A stretch of 64,000 nt of DNA from assembly GCA_030077755.1 (NCBI GenBank), contig JAQJZZ010000007.1, positions 1,984,001 through 2,048,000 on the forward strand. The letters are read 5' to 3'. The position numbers and the translations under genes are program-made. Origin of the DNA: Filosporella fistucella (Eukaryota; Ascomycota; Leotiomycetes; Helotiales). The notes beneath the pieces were generated by a model. It was given only the letters and a program-made list of their open reading frames with translations. It had not been told where the DNA came from and did no database searches. This document shows, one piece after another, positions 32,217 through 45,715 of this stretch. Each line of letters opens with the position of its first letter. Within the stretch, counting starts at the first letter, position 1.

Positions 32217-35200
32217 TCATACCTTCTTCCTCGAATCGTTCATCTGAAGTGCCTTCTTGATAGCTTCATCTCCGCAAGCCACATTGATATGTTCCCAGCC
32301 GCCTCCTTCCTTCTTCAAGTTGTCATACCATCTCTTAGTCGGCTCAAACTTGATCTCCTTTTTCTCCGTCTCTACAACCTGATCTTCTGGCTCGACACTT
32401 GAAGGATCACTGAGATCTATGTCCGCCCATTTGATTTGCTTCAATGCGCGTTCTCTGTCTTCAGTCATGCTGAGTCCTTTGGGTGTATCGTTCGGATTCG
32501 GGGGGGCAGGGGAGGCGCGAGAGGAGAGGCTGCCGCCTTTGCTGGGGTCACGTTGAGGGATGGTGTAGCGCTCGTAGCTGATATCTTCGCGTGGAACGTA
32601 GCCTGGTTTGATGGAGATTTCTCTGCGAACGGAGTTATCGGAGCGGAGACTACTGGGAATGTATCGCTTGCCATCAGGACCAGTCACGATGCCAGCTCTG
32701 GAAGCTCTACTACTGTCGGAGCCAGAGGAGGTTGGTCGTTCGTCGGCACTGCTGTACTGAGGTGATCTTGCATCGTCTGCGCCATCGAATTGAGGGAATC
32801 CTTGCGGGCTGCGCGCAGAAGTGGGATAAGCTGAGTTAGGGGATTGATACATGTCTCGAGATCGGGATAGGTCAGAGGTAGTTGTGCCAATTCGTAGAGG
32901 AGATTTGTGAGGTAAGAATTGGTCGGGCGTTGGAGTAGCAGAGGCGATGAGGTTTGTGATCTGCGCGTCAACACTCATACTGTTCTGAAATTCTGACGTG
33001 TAGAGCTGAGCTGCGCGCTGAACGTCCTTATTGGATTTTGCCAAGGAAGTTTCTGCGATAACTGGACTGGCTCCAGTACGGCCAATGAAATCCAGAGTCG
33101 ATGGGTTCACAACATCATCAAAAGGGTTCTGCTCAACATCCTTTGATGATATCTTTGGATCCGATTCACCTAATTTTGCTGCAATGGCTAATGCCCTTTG
33201 TCTTCCGTCATTCGCCATATCGGTGGTACGAGGTGATAGGAGGTCAGCTTCAGGTTTGGAAACTGACTTTTTGCCGCCGAAGGCAAAGGAGTTAAGCTTC
33301 AATTGGTCATGGGAGGGCGACTCGACCACTGAGGCTTTTCGAACCACCACCTCCTTTACCCGATGAACTTTATGCTGACTCGATTCGGACGTACCGAGAA
33401 CAACAAATCGTCTGTAGTTGTCAAGATTCCTCATTGTCCATCCTGCAAACCAATCCACCAATCCCTTCTCATCATCTGGGTCGATGTAGCTAGGAGCTTG
33501 CGCGATCGGGCGACCGACCTCATCACCAATAGTGTAGATATCATCGCCATCTGAGTTACTGTCCAGCAAACCCTGCATATCCAAAGAAACAAGGAACGCA
33601 TGTAACTTGAATCTTGCTTCGCACTGTTGCCGGCTGATGCCCTTTACCTCCGCCATAGCATCGCTTGCAGAGTCGTTGAACTTTGCCATGAACGCTTCCC
33701 TGTCCAAAGCTTTTTCCTTTGCAAGATCTAAGAGATAGTCGAGATACCCATGGCAGCAAACAAGTCTATAAGTACCTCGGCCGTGACGTGAGCCGTGGTG
33801 GAATTTTGAGTCTTTTCCTTTCAAGAACCATGTCACGACCTCTAACGCTCTCTGAGGCTCACCAACAAGAAGGCTTGGTGTGAGGAGGAAGGCCAATCCT
33901 GATGGAAACAGACGTGTTGAGGTTATGCGACCGATTCGAGGGCTGACTGAGCTAGAACGGGAAGGATACAGCGGGTATGGTGAGCCAGAATCCGCTATGT
34001 GCCAGAAAGTGAAGTGACCTCCTTGAATTAAGTTGAACAAAAATGGAAGCTGATGTATACCAGTGACAACTGACTCGTGGATAAGAATGGACCCTGCTTT
34101 AACGACACCGCTGTTCACAAAGTAGTCCCAGGATCCTCCAATACTAATACTATAGATCTTGCACTCAGGTAACGAGCGGCGAAGCCATATTGTGAGAAAA
34201 TCTGCTGTATCCTTGGCAGTTGCGGGGAACAGGAGGAAGAAGTTCTTTGGATCCCTATCCTTCACATGCGGAAGCATGCTTTGAATGTTAAGCCCGTGGA
34301 TCTCGTTGGTCATCTGCTTCAAATAAGGTGAGCCGATACTAAGAATCTTTGAAGTAGATTTTCCGCATTGCCGAATATCTATGGCACACTGGAAAATAAT
34401 GTATCGAATCTGAACATCTTTTTCAAAATCGCTCGCCGCCTCGAGAAATTTATACTCATCCCTCCCAGTAGGGTACAAAAGGATCGAAAAGTCATCAAAC
34501 GTTGAGACGAGTACAATTGACCTCAAGATCATCTCGTCTTTGATCCTACCAACAGCAATAAGAGAATCTGGATCGCTTTCCGCAGGCATCAAACTTCCAC
34601 TATCAAGTAGTTGAGGTTGCAATAGATTGTTGTAGATTTCTAAGTCTTGAACAATGCAAATTTTGTCGAATTTGATGTTGGATATGCTCGCGAATTGTTG
34701 ATTCCATGGCGAAGACGGTGTCTCTCTAAGATTGACAAAGTCAAGAGCCTGAGATTGAGTCTCCTGGCTGCCAAACGTCACTAATTTTGTTCGGCCATTG
34801 TTAAGCTTCGGCGATTTTTTGCTTTGATAAGCTTTCAAGGATATCTTGCGTTTCGGTGTTAGGGGGGTTATGCTTGAAGGTGGCTTTTCTAGAATAGCAT
34901 TTTCCGGAACAGGTGGAACTCCTGTCTCCATCGGAGTGTCTTCTTCTCTGATAGTGCCAGTTGAGCCCGACCTTGTGGCGAAAGCAGAGTCTCTTCTCGT
35001 ATCTTGATTTTCCATTTCAAAATCCATTTGATCTCCTTGCACGGATTCGTCTTCTCTCGAATGCCGATTTCTGCAATGACGTCCATACTCACACCGACCT
35101 TGCAAATAAAAGTTGCAAATGGGACGGTTATCTCGTTGCTGCTGTTCAAGTGTAGCTTTGGGAAGAAGCTCCCTTGGGGACTGTCCGGGTTGGTAAGTGT

Positions 35201-37646
35201 GAGATGGCCGAGATTGCAGACTGTCCTTAGCATCTTTGTCCGGAGGTATAGAATCATCGAACCTGACGGACTTAACGGGTGGCCCCCCTGATACTATAGA
35301 GCCGCCACATTTAAGGGCAGGAGGTAGACGCTGGATTGGAGACTGACGAGGAAGTGAAGAGCGTTCCCTTTCGTTGATGGCTTGATAAGTTTGATTAGAA
35401 GCCCCCAGAATAGGCATAGGACTGTTGGCATAGGAATTCCCGGTTGGGGAAAGCACGGTGGGAGAATTTTGAGCCGCGCGCGAGCTATCGTATGCGCCGT
35501 TTAGTGGAGGAAGAGGTGTTACTTGATTGCTGCCAGTGAGAGCAGAATATACAGCTGCATCTGGCGCTTCTCCATGGCTATAGCGGCAGTGGTCGCCATC
35601 GTGACATGTGACCCCTGCTTTCCAGAATTTGCAAGGCATGTAACGTTGGAATCGAGCCTGCTCGCTCGGGGATGGGGCAATAGGCAGGCGAACATCATCA
35701 TTATGGTAATATTTGCATGAATTTTCTCTCGAGCAACGGCCAGTTGTATGCCAAAAGTAGCAGATGGCATTTTGTGGTTCGGAAGGATTCCATTGCGGCC
35801 TCACCTGTAGCTCTGATTGCTCTAGTCTCTCCACTCTCTCTAGTCTTTGAATATTCGGACTTTGTACTTCTTGTCCTCCTTCTCTGCGTTCATCGCCCTT
35901 CCCGCCCCAGCCGGGTGGAGGCGGCGCAAAAGCCATTCGCGCATCATTTATATGATTGTATTTGCATTTATCTCCCCAAGAACACTGCGAATTGAAGTGC
36001 CAAAAGAAGCATATTGAGTTGTATGGGAAGGCAGGATCAAATTGGGCCCTTTGCGTCTGGCTTTCCTCTTTCGTAGTGTCCAATGTATGTGGTGGACTAC
36101 GAAATGGCGAAGGGGGTCTTTCTATGAGATCAGGTGCATCTTCTATAAAAAGAGACGGTTCCGAAGTGTGCTCTTGATTTGTAGATGATGGTTTGGCCGT
36201 ACTACCTCGTGTCATCCACCCATCAATATAGCCTGGTGGTGGATCTGAAATAGGCGCTCCTGCTCGATATTCATGGAGAAAAGAACATGTATAGCCATTT
36301 CTGCAAGCCCCACCTCTGCTTTTATTCTCCCTATCCCAGTAGAAGCAGACCGGCGGGCCTCTGTATTGGACTGTCTTAGAAGGCGGCATATGTGGGAAAT
36401 TTTTAGGCGCATCGAGTATGTCATCTATATCTCCATCGTGATTTTGATCGTCTTCGGCTGAAGTAGTTGCTGAAGAAGGTAACTTGCGTACATCCGCGGG
36501 TCTGATTGGTTTGAGTGTTATTGGCTTTGAGGGATCGAAAAGTCCGCCTAACGCATCAATATCAGGTGCAGACTCCGCAAGGTCTCTTGCTTGAAGCTCT
36601 GCTCTTCTATGCAAACGTATATTGGTGAATGATTTCGGGGCTTTATTTGTATCCATAGCATGCGTAAGTAAATTACCTCGCTTTTTGGGTGGCTCCCGAG
36701 ACTCAAAAACATTCTTGTGAGCAATATTCGATCCGCCCCGAGTCGCAATCTTGCCCCTACTTGCAGAGCTTCCCCTCAAACTAGGGCGACCACGACCGAC
36801 AGCAGCAGGTTCTATCTCTGGTTCACTCATCATGGTTGGTTTTCTGCTTGCTGACGACCCTTCGGGCACAGCCCGCTTCTTTCTCAACTGCTCCTCTGAA
36901 GATGAGGAGTTTCGTGCCGTTGCTACTGTGCGAGACCCAGGCTGTTTGTTGGAAGGCACACCATCTTTAGTACTTTTTAATTCCCCAACACTGTTTCGCT
37001 TTGATAAGGGGATATCAGAGGAGGAGTCTGAGGGTTTCCTATCGAATTTTGTCTTCTATAGTGCCAATTAGTATTTGGTCTCTTGAATTTACCAAAATCT
37101 GTTAGATTTAAGTGATAAACCTACCTTGTGCACAGTTTTAGTAATAGATTTCGCAGGAGTTGCAGTGGTGACTTTATCTTGGGCTGTCACTACAGAGCGA
37201 CTGGGAGCCAGATTGTCCCCCAATTCTTCTTCGTTTGCATCATTGACCGCCTCGATTTGCGAATTTTGGCCCTTTTGGAGGCCAATACGTTTCCTCTTAG
37301 CTTTTCTGCGTTTTTTTCGGTCCTCCTTTTCTTTGGCTAACCTAGCATCATTGGCTTCCCATGCAGCGACATTGAATGGTGTTTCCAACCCCCTTTCTTC
37401 TCTTCTCTTTTTACTTTCCCAGGCTTCTAGTAAATCTTCTCCAATGGACTCTGTAGGCTCCCATGTAGCTCTCTCAATAGGGTAACCTGTCCAGAAGATC
37501 AAGTATTTCTTTACGCCTTGCTCGATCTTCTCAGAGAGAATGCTTTCCACATAAAAATCTTCATCACTATCGTGCGCCGTCACCACAGAAGAAGTGATGG
37601 AGATATCGTCATCATCCATGGCTGTTTGTTTCCGTCGTTCGGTCAT
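32217..37646 (-). CDS. Chromodomain protein with CCCH zinc fingers and Chp1-like C-terminal half
   Basis: Exons 37646-37125 and 37055-32217 (70-bp intron, GTAGGT/ACTATAG) give about 1786 residues. A chromodomain lies near residues 30-85: FYVESILSEKIEQGVKKYLI, then FWTGYPIERATWEP, with the aromatic cage positions present. A KKRRKAKRKR basic signal follows near 125. Four canonical CCCH fingers (three Cys-x8-Cys-x5-Cys-x3-His, one with x7) and one longer variant lie at about residues 411-870. From about 950 a folded region begins (VLVSTFDDFSILLYPTGRDE, then RDPKNFFLLFPATAKDTADF, then GVVKAGSILIHESVVTGIHQ). I think it resembles the SPOC plus PIN-like part of fission-yeast Chp1 and human TASOR, from memory. 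The ATG at 37646 or 37622 may be used. A GTATGA donor overlaps the stop, so a further exon is possible. Confidence 0.85.
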
Positions 37647-38703
37647 ATTAGCTTGCGCAACACAGCAGCGGATTGGTCATTTTATGTGAAATGAACTCCG
37701 AAACTGGGGATTGAGGCGGCAAAGCGGCACGTTGGAGATACCCAAACGCGTGCACTTCGGTGCGGCAATACACTTAAACCTGAGATGCAAGCAGTGGTGC
37801 AGACGGGTGACTGCTTGAGTTGAGATGCGCAAGAAGGTAAGAAGAACAAAATACACGCAGAAATGACAAGGCAGAAAGTCAACGCTGAGGTCCTTTGAAG
37901 GCGCAAAGTTGGTGTAAGTAGTAAAACAAAGAAACTAGAATTCGAAAAGAGTTCAAGAAGGAAGAGTGTTGTCAATAGTCGTTGCAGAGGTTGAGTTGTG
38001 AATGTTTTGGGAGGAGGTAGGTCGGCTAATGGGTACTTTCCCGATTGGGTTGTTGGCTTGCCTGGGTGCTTTCTCGGTAATGATTAATCTCAAGATGCAT
38101 TAAGATAGCCAAAAAAGGTCCTTTCATAATAGATTGATATGACATAGCACCACGTTAGGAATTTAAAGTATGGGACAGCTTAGCTATTGTCCCGAGGCTA
38201 TCTAGGTGCCCAAGTAGGTAGGTCTGTAGGAAATTTGTATCTTCTCAGATAACTTATCGACCCAGCAATTCATAAAAGCAGCAGCCTAGAGTCACCTGAT
38301 TCCGAGTTCATTGACCTCTCCTCCGATCCCCGACCTCCAGACGTGAGGCCGTTTCGAAACGAACGGCTTCTTCTAATTCCTTGAGGACACTGACTGTATT
38401 TTGTATGACTGCACTGACTGCACTCAAGTGAATTCAACGTGAATGACGAACCCATCTATTAATCACTCTTCTTTACCCTCATCCATTTTCATATTCTAAA
38501 ATATCGACATTGGTTTCGCAAGGAAACACCTACCTACTGAAGATCAAAGCACTAAATCTCACCTCGCCCCCTTGCAAGGTTCTTTGATCCAGCCCAAGTC
38601 TTGTGCTCGCCAAAGACAAAGGCCGCCGCATTGCGACAACAATTGATCTGACAACTTTCCCCTGCTCCCTCTCAGACAACACCATCATATCCACCCAACA
38701 ATC
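37647..38703. promoter_or_regulatory. Divergent intergenic region, chromodomain gene / RAB11
   Basis: This is about 1.05 kb. The last ~200 bases before the RAB11 ATG at 38704 are C/T/A-rich (CACCTACCTACTGAAG, then CTCACCTCGCCCCC), typical of a highly expressed fungal gene. No TATA box is clear. Confidence 0.4.
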
Positions 38704-39574
<871 letters not shown>

Positions 39575-40532
39575 ACGAATTCCCTCTTTCACTTGCACGC
39601 TACATGGAACATATTCTGGTTGTTTGATACAAGGCGAGGCGTCTGTAACATGGAGGGAGCATGGGGACATGGAGAATCGTATTCCAGTCTGGAATGATGG
39701 GGCACAGAGCTCGGTCATAGGAAATGGAACTCGAGGACTTTTCCGAGCATGGATTGCCTTTTTCTTTTTACGTTTGTTGCTGGTGTGGGTTTGATGGGTG
39801 GGATTTCATGCCTTCAACGATCGCTATGGACGCTTAGTCAATGGAATTTTCTAATGATAGTCTATCCAAATATTGAGAGTGATAAATTGTCCACCATTAT
39901 GTTTGATACTGTTCATCGCCCTGATTTATTTGAATATCCTGCCACCCCTATCCCCCAGCTTCTGACAAGTATAAATTTTATGTATTGCTGCGTGCAGGCA
40001 ATATGTGAGGTAGGAGCGATGCTCGTGGAATGTAATAAATCGAGACAAATATCTCTTTGAGTTCCTTCTCCTGCTTCACACGCCCAACATTGATATTACC
40101 TAAATTTCGGTTGGGTATGTTCGGACGCGATTATGCTCTGTGACCATCGTTCGAAATAGCTCTTCATGCGAGCAGAAGATAGCAAAGGAAGTCAGTAAGA
40201 GAGGGGCAGCAGTGGGGTGCGAGCTCAAGACACTCGCAGACTCGAAGATATCATCCATTGTCGCAGCTCGTTTCGCAGAATTTGTGCCTGAGAGACCACT
40301 GGAATTAAGGGAAATCGAATTATAATGATGAAGAAATTTGCATTGTAAGTTGAAGATGTCGATATGTTAGGAGAGTCCAGTTCTTTGATGAGGCTGATAT
40401 AGACAAGCAAAGAGCGCTAGCCAAACTGAGACAAGCTCCACGCTAAGATTGCTCCCGCTATCAGAAATTCATGAACTTTTTCTGGAGATTGAAGACATTT
40501 TGCGCCGACGCCAAAAAAATCCACACAACGCA
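39575..40532. other. Intergenic, RAB11 / BRX1
   Basis: This is the 3' flank of RAB11 and promoter of BRX1. In frame with BRX1, an upstream ATG at 40449 exists but the extra 28 residues are not typical of the family, so it is probably leader. Confidence 0.4.
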
Positions 40533-41571
40533 ATGGCTTCTGTTTACAAATCGTTATCGAAGACCAATGGTCACAAAGAGGAGGGTCCAGCTAATGGTGT
40601 GAAGAAAAATAAGCAAAGAGTCTTGATTCTTTCATCAAGAGGAATTACTTATAGGTACAATTCCTACAGTTGCAGAGACTGAGGGGCAGCTGCTAATGAG
40701 AAAATGAAGACATCGACATCTCCTGAATGATCTTGCATCTCTGTTACCCCATGGTAAAAAAGATGCGAAGCTTGACACGAAATCGAAACTTTACCAATTG
40801 AATGAATTGGCGGAACTATACAACTGCAACAATGTATTCTTCTTCGAGGCACGGAAAGGAAAGGATTTATACTTGTGGATGAGCAAAGCACCTAACGGCC
40901 CTACCGTGAAGATGCATATGCAGAATCGTTAGTCTCCGCAGAAAATGTTTGCAGAACTTTACTAAGAATATACAGTCCACACAATGGAAGAGCTCCATTT
41001 CACAGGCAATTGTCTAAAAGGCTCCCGCCCAATCCTCTCCTTCGACGCCAAATTCGATAGCGAACCCCATCTTCGCGTCCTCAAAGAACTTTTCCTCCAC
41101 ATTTTCGGTGTCCCAAAAGGTGCACGCAAATCTAAACCATTCATAGATCATGTTATGGGATTCACACTTGCAGATGGAAAGATCTGGATCCGTAATTACC
41201 AAATCAGCGAGACTGAAGCTTCGAAACTACCTGCCAAAGAAGATGCCGAAGATGCGCCTAAATCAAAGAAATCGAGCAGCAAGAACAAAGAGACGGAAGT
41301 CAGTCTTGTGGAAATCGGACCAAGATTCGTGTTGACACCTATTGTGATTCAAGAAGGCAGTTTTGGAGGACCGATTATCTACGAGAACAAGGAGTTTGTC
41401 AGCCCCAACCAAGTCAGAAGTGAGATTCGGATTAAGAAGGCTGGACGGTATGGGGCGAGAGCTGAGCAAAGTATCGAACGGTTGGCTAAGAGGGGAGAGC
41501 TGGGTCTCAGGACCGGAGAGGGAAGAAAAGCAAAGAAGGATGAACTGGATACCGCTGAATTGTTTGCTTAA
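40533..41571 (+). CDS. BRX1: Ribosome biogenesis protein BRX1 (Brix domain)
   Basis: BRX1 works in the nucleolus in 60S ribosomal subunit assembly, with EBP2. Exons 40533-40654, 40710-40927 and 40976-41571 give 311 residues. Introns of 55 bp (TAT AG|GTACAA, branch GCTAAT) and 48 bp (AAT C|GTTAGT, acceptor ATACAG) keep the frame. The Brix domain covers most of the protein: RVLILSSRGITYR, HRHLLNDLASLLPHGKKDAK, NCNNVFFFEARKGKDLYLWM, then QNLHTMEELHFTGNCLKGSR and the RKSKPFIDHVMGFTLADGKI stretch. The C-terminal basic tail (GEGRKAKKDELDTAELFA) is usual. The start MASVYKSLSK is the family's usual one. Confidence 0.94.
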
Positions 41572-42802
41572 TTGGGTGGTTATTGGCATGGCAGAATGGT
41601 GTTTGGTGTTGGGTGCTTGTGTGATTAGGGTTGGTGGAAAAGATACGTTATGAATGATATGGGGTAATGCCGATTCATTACAACATCGAAGCCAAATTTC
41701 TATCGCATGTCCTTCATGTGGTCTTCGAATCCTCGGATCATCTAAAGCGTCGTGCCTGCGAAAGAACGGTAATTACATGAAGGTCGGCGAAGCAAGATCC
41801 AAAAGTCGATATGGGAATTATATTCCAGCTTGTCATTATTCGTCAAGCTTTAGCTAGATGAGCACTATAAGCGCCTTTTTTCCTTTTCATTACAGAGAAA
41901 AAAACAACAGAAATATGCGTTTTAGTCATTGTCACTTCTCATACTCGACCGTCGATCCCCAGTCAAACAACTTCAGTATAGCTTACTATTAGGATATCTC
42001 CTGCGAAAACTAGGGTTTTCTTATCAGGACTTGACTCAGTAATTATATATAGGAGCTTCCAAGAAACCTTTACACCCAATCACCACGTCCTCAATCATTG
42101 TGGCTTTGAAATATTTTCTCTTTCTATTTATGATCTCGTTTCCTCGGAGCAAGAATGCGGGAATCCAAAACACATCCACCACCCTTTCATTGCCACAAAC
42201 AACCCGATTACACTCGATATGATAAGTAATTTGAGATACCACAGAAAGTTTCATCGCGTGAGACATCTCCCAAACTCACACCGCTCCTTAATATGGACGT
42301 CACGTGCGACTGCTACCCCCTACCTCCATCCTTGGCAATCTGCAGCTTAAATAAAATGGATTCCCTTGACTCACGAAGCTCCCTTTCCTTTCCTCTTCAA
42401 CCACCACAATCATGATTCAACCACAGCTTCCCAGTCCCACGAGACTGGCTTCATCGAGCAGCAGAACGTCGAAAGATGTCTTCTGTTCTTTTAAATATAG
42501 CCCCAATGGAGGGGTGTTCCAGAGTTAAGTCTCCGAACACTCCTGCCGTTGGTGGTTGTATATTACAGCTTCCACCACGGTCAACGCGTGAGCGTTCAGT
42601 CGATACCAATCGATACTTTGTTCATTCTATAATCTTTGGTGTGGAAAAGGCTATTGCCTTGTAGAGGGTCAAGATTTGACCGGAGCTTTAGAGATTAAAG
42701 CACGCTATATGCGAAATAGAGAGTAAGCCACCCTGCGCAACTCTCCAAGAAGCCTGCTAATTGTCCCAGTTACTAGAAACATAATATCGAATACATTTCA
42801 TC
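41572..42802. other. Intergenic, BRX1 / F-box 2
   Basis: About 1.2 kb without a supported gene. An ATG at 42411 opens 38 codons (MIQPQLPSPTRLASSSSRTS...) preceded by a C/T-rich leader-like stretch; it could be a small gene or leader but I have no support beyond that. Confidence 0.35.
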
Positions 42803-43954
42803 ATGTCGATCACCCACCTTTCCACCGAACTTCTTCAGAAGATTTACGAATACTCTGAGCTTCAGGATCTACTTTCCCTGGCTCGAACATCAAGAAGACA
42901 ATATCGCGCTTTCTTAGGCCGTCGTATGCCTCTCCTCGAGCAGGGCTTACACAATTCATATGCTCCCCTTCCATCCCTCCTCAAACTCGTGCTCAGCAAC
43001 GAACCAGACAAGAGCCGTAAACCCATCGGCACAGAAATACGAATCAACGCTATAATCAACAAAATAATACAAGCGGGAGACCATCCCAAACTCACCCTCG
43101 AACATATGAAGAAGATGGTGCATTATGGCAAGATTGCAGAGCGCTGGACAGAAGTATACCCTCGTCTCCGATGGCGATTTGGATCAGATAATCGTCGTCT
43201 GCTACACGAACACGAGAAACAACGTCTACGCAAAGCAATCTACCATCATTGGACATACACAACCCTCTTCCATTCCCGCACATACACAGCCTATTCTCCA
43301 GATCCACCATCTCCCGCTGCTCTAGACGATCCACGCCATCGTCTACTAAGAACCTACTCCACAATCGAGCACATCCAACTATCCGAGCTTCTCACTCACA
43401 TCGAGCAACTCGTAGAACTCGATCTCTATCCCTCGAACTCCATCGTTCAAGAACATTATTCTCATTCTCTTCCTCCACGTGCATTGGCTAAAATAGCATG
43501 GGGAGAGGGTTCAGAATACAGACGACTAGTAAGGGATATAATGAAACTTTCCCCTTCTGATCTCCTCCACCTTATCGAAAACACCAGCACCAAAACAGAA
43601 AGGCTTGACTTCTTGTACGCAAAGGAAGCCTGTTTTGGAGACGTACCTGCTACGCTTAACTATGCGCTCTCTACTGTCTCTGTAGAGAGAGCCAGGCATG
43701 CATGGGGCTTCAATGGATTGGAATTAAAGAGTGTATTGCCATTCCTGAGTTTCCCAAGCTTGAGACCTAGTCCCCTGGATCCTGAGCAGGACTTGCTCGA
43801 TGAGGGAGTGGTGTTTGGAATCGTGGATGTTAAAGGGAGAGAAGCACTTGCTGTCTTTGAGGAGAGATTGGATGTCGATGGGGTTGGTAGTGGGGAATGG
43901 AATGGTGGGGTGAAAAGTCCGATTATTGTTGATGGGATGGAGAGTGAGAGTTGA
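42803..43954 (+). CDS. F-box protein 2
   Basis: A single exon of 383 residues opens directly with an F-box: THLSTELLQKIYEYSELQDL, then LSLARTSRRQYRAFL. This is the plain fungal layout of an F-box at the N-terminus followed by a ~330-residue helical region with no recognised repeat (for example HYGKIAERWTEVYPRLRWRF and ALAKIAWGEGSEYRRLVRDI). It is probably an SCF adaptor. The substrate is unknown. No intron is needed. Confidence 0.85.
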   Translation: MSITHLSTELLQKIYEYSELQDLLSLARTSRRQYRAFLGRRMPLLEQGLHNSYAPLPSLLKLVLSNEPDKSRKPIGTEIRINAIINKIIQAGDHPKLTLEHMKKMVHYGKIAERWTEVYPRLRWRFGSDNRRLLHEHEKQRLRKAIYHHWTYTTLFHSRTYTAYSPDPPSPAALDDPRHRLLRTYSTIEHIQLSELLTHIEQLVELDLYPSNSIVQEHYSHSLPPRALAKIAWGEGSEYRRLVRDIMKLSPSDLLHLIENTSTKTERLDFLYAKEACFGDVPATLNYALSTVSVERARHAWGFNGLELKSVLPFLSFPSLRPSPLDPEQDLLDEGVVFGIVDVKGREALAVFEERLDVDGVGSGEWNGGVKSPIIVDGMESES

Positions 43955-44066
43955 GAACTTTTAGGTTATTTGTTGCCGGGCTGGAGCTTTTAATTTTGGG
44001 TTCACTTCTGGTGTTAGATGAGTCCTTGTGCTACTTTTAGATTTATATATTCTATTCTGATTTCGT

Positions 44067-44081
44067 TCTCTCTCTCTCTCT
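44067..44081. repeat. (CT)n microsatellite
   Basis: Seven or so CT units in the 3' flank of the F-box 2 gene. Confidence 0.8.
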
Positions 44082-44169
44082 GCTTAACTCGTTGCTTCCA
44101 CGTCTTTCTTCAATTCTAGTTATAACCGTATCCTTCTCTACAACTAGTATCTAAAGGATCTACATGCCG

Positions 44170-44590
44170 CAACCCTTTCTGGTTGTGTTTTTAGTTTGTG
44201 TTCCTTTCCAATATAGGAGCTGCCCTTGGAACGAGATTTGTGTTTCTACCCAGGACAGGTGTTGTCTGAGGGCTGAAAGTTGTGTTCCTGACTTGTGTTC
44301 GCATACAAAATGGGTAGTGCCCAGAGGTTTGTGTTCACACTAAAGACAGAGGTGCTCTGTGCATCTAGTGTTGTGTTCCTGACTCGTGTTCACATATAAA
44401 ATTGGTAGTGTCTCGAGGTTTGTGTTCCCTTAAGAAAGAAGTGGTGCTCTGAAATTGTTATTCATATACCAAAATATTCCATTGGCCCGAAATTTGTGTT
44501 CCTACTCGAAGCAGAGCTGTCCGAACCAAACAGTGCCCCTGGAGCTTAATTTGTGTTTCTGGTTTGTATTTCTACGCAGTTCTAGATCCT
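44170..44590. repeat. Degenerate ~95-bp tandem repeat with TTGTGTTC motif
   Basis: Roughly three to four diverged copies. Two good copies start near 44282 and 44372 with GTTGTGTTCCTGACTTGTGT and GTTGTGTTCCTGACTCGTGT, and both continue to TGGTAGTG, then GAGGTTTGTGTTC, then GTGCTCTG. Shorter, weaker copies lie on each side. There is no coding sense. Confidence 0.7.
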
Positions 44591-44624
44591 AACTTTGTGG
44601 TTATTGCTCCCTCTACGAAGATAT

Positions 44625-45425
44625 TTTTGTTGCAAGTCGTAAATCCATCGCCTAGGTGTCGTTCATCGTTCATCAATTTATCTAGAGTTTTGTTGCAAGT
44701 CGCAAATTCATCAGCTATGGTCCATCGATCTCTCTAGAGTTTTGTTGCAAGTCATAAATCCATTAGCTAGATCCATCAGCTAGATCCATCAGCTAGGTCC
44801 ATTAGCTATGGTCCATCGATCTCTCTAGAGTTTTGTTGCAAGTCATCAATCCATTAGCTAGATCCATCAGCTAGATCCATCAGCTATGGAGTTTTATTGC
44901 AAGTCATCAATCCATCAGCTAGATCCATTAGCTATGGTTCACCGATCTCTCTAGACATTTTGTTGCAAGTCGCAAATCCATCACTTCGATCCTCAGCCAT
45001 ACTTACCTAGCTCACCGATCTCTCTTGACTTTTTGTTGCAAGTCGCAAATCGATCACCTAGATCCATTACCCATCACCCTGATCCATCACCCTGATCCAT
45101 TACCAAGATCCCAAACCTATCACTTATCACCCATTACCAATCACCTATATCACCCTTCGTTTATAGGTTTGATCTAACATTTAATAGCTTAACAGATTCT
45201 GTCTACACTTTGTCGCAAGTTGCAAATTCATCGTTTATCGTTTCTATCTAGATTTATGTTGCAAGTCGTATTGCGTAGCCATGGCCATGAGAATCGACAG
45301 CCGTAGGTAACTTCAGGTTTCTCTAGACCTTTGTTGCAGTTCGTATTCCCAGGTTATGTTCTCTAGCCACTATATCCATTTGAGTTTCTTTTTTTTTTTG
45401 CTAGGGCTTTTCGTTGCAAGTTAGG
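44625..45425. repeat. Tandem array with core TTTTGTTGCAAGTC
   Basis: About eleven copies of the core TTTTGTTGCAAGTCGCAAAT (variants) at 44627, 44689, 44740, 44830, 44890, 44957, 45030, 45210, 45255, 45330 and 45410 (approximate). Between them lie nested 13-mers ATCCATCAGCTAG and longer GGTCCATCGATCTCTCTAGA. Spacing is irregular, 50-180 bp. Copies decay toward the right end. Confidence 0.85.
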
Positions 45426-45715
45426 CACCTATACAGTGCAAGGCCCGAGTCTCTCTTTAGTTGCTTCCACTCCAGATCCCTCCCAAGTGAACTTCAACTT
45501 CAAATTAACATTGTGATATATAAGTAAACTCGTACCAATGGACTCCGAATTGTAATTTTCAAGTGAATCTTGTCAATTCCTAGCCGTGTATATAAACTTC
45601 TCAACCTCTTACAAACCACCTTTCCTTTCCAACCTTTCTTCACAGTCTGCGGCCGGACCTCTCGTGGCAAGATTGCGCTTCTCTCATACCACCAAATCAA
45701 ACCCATTTGGTGACG

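Noticed and set aside
42411..42660. Small open frames before F-box 2
   Set aside because: Very short, overlapping in different frames, no conserved features.
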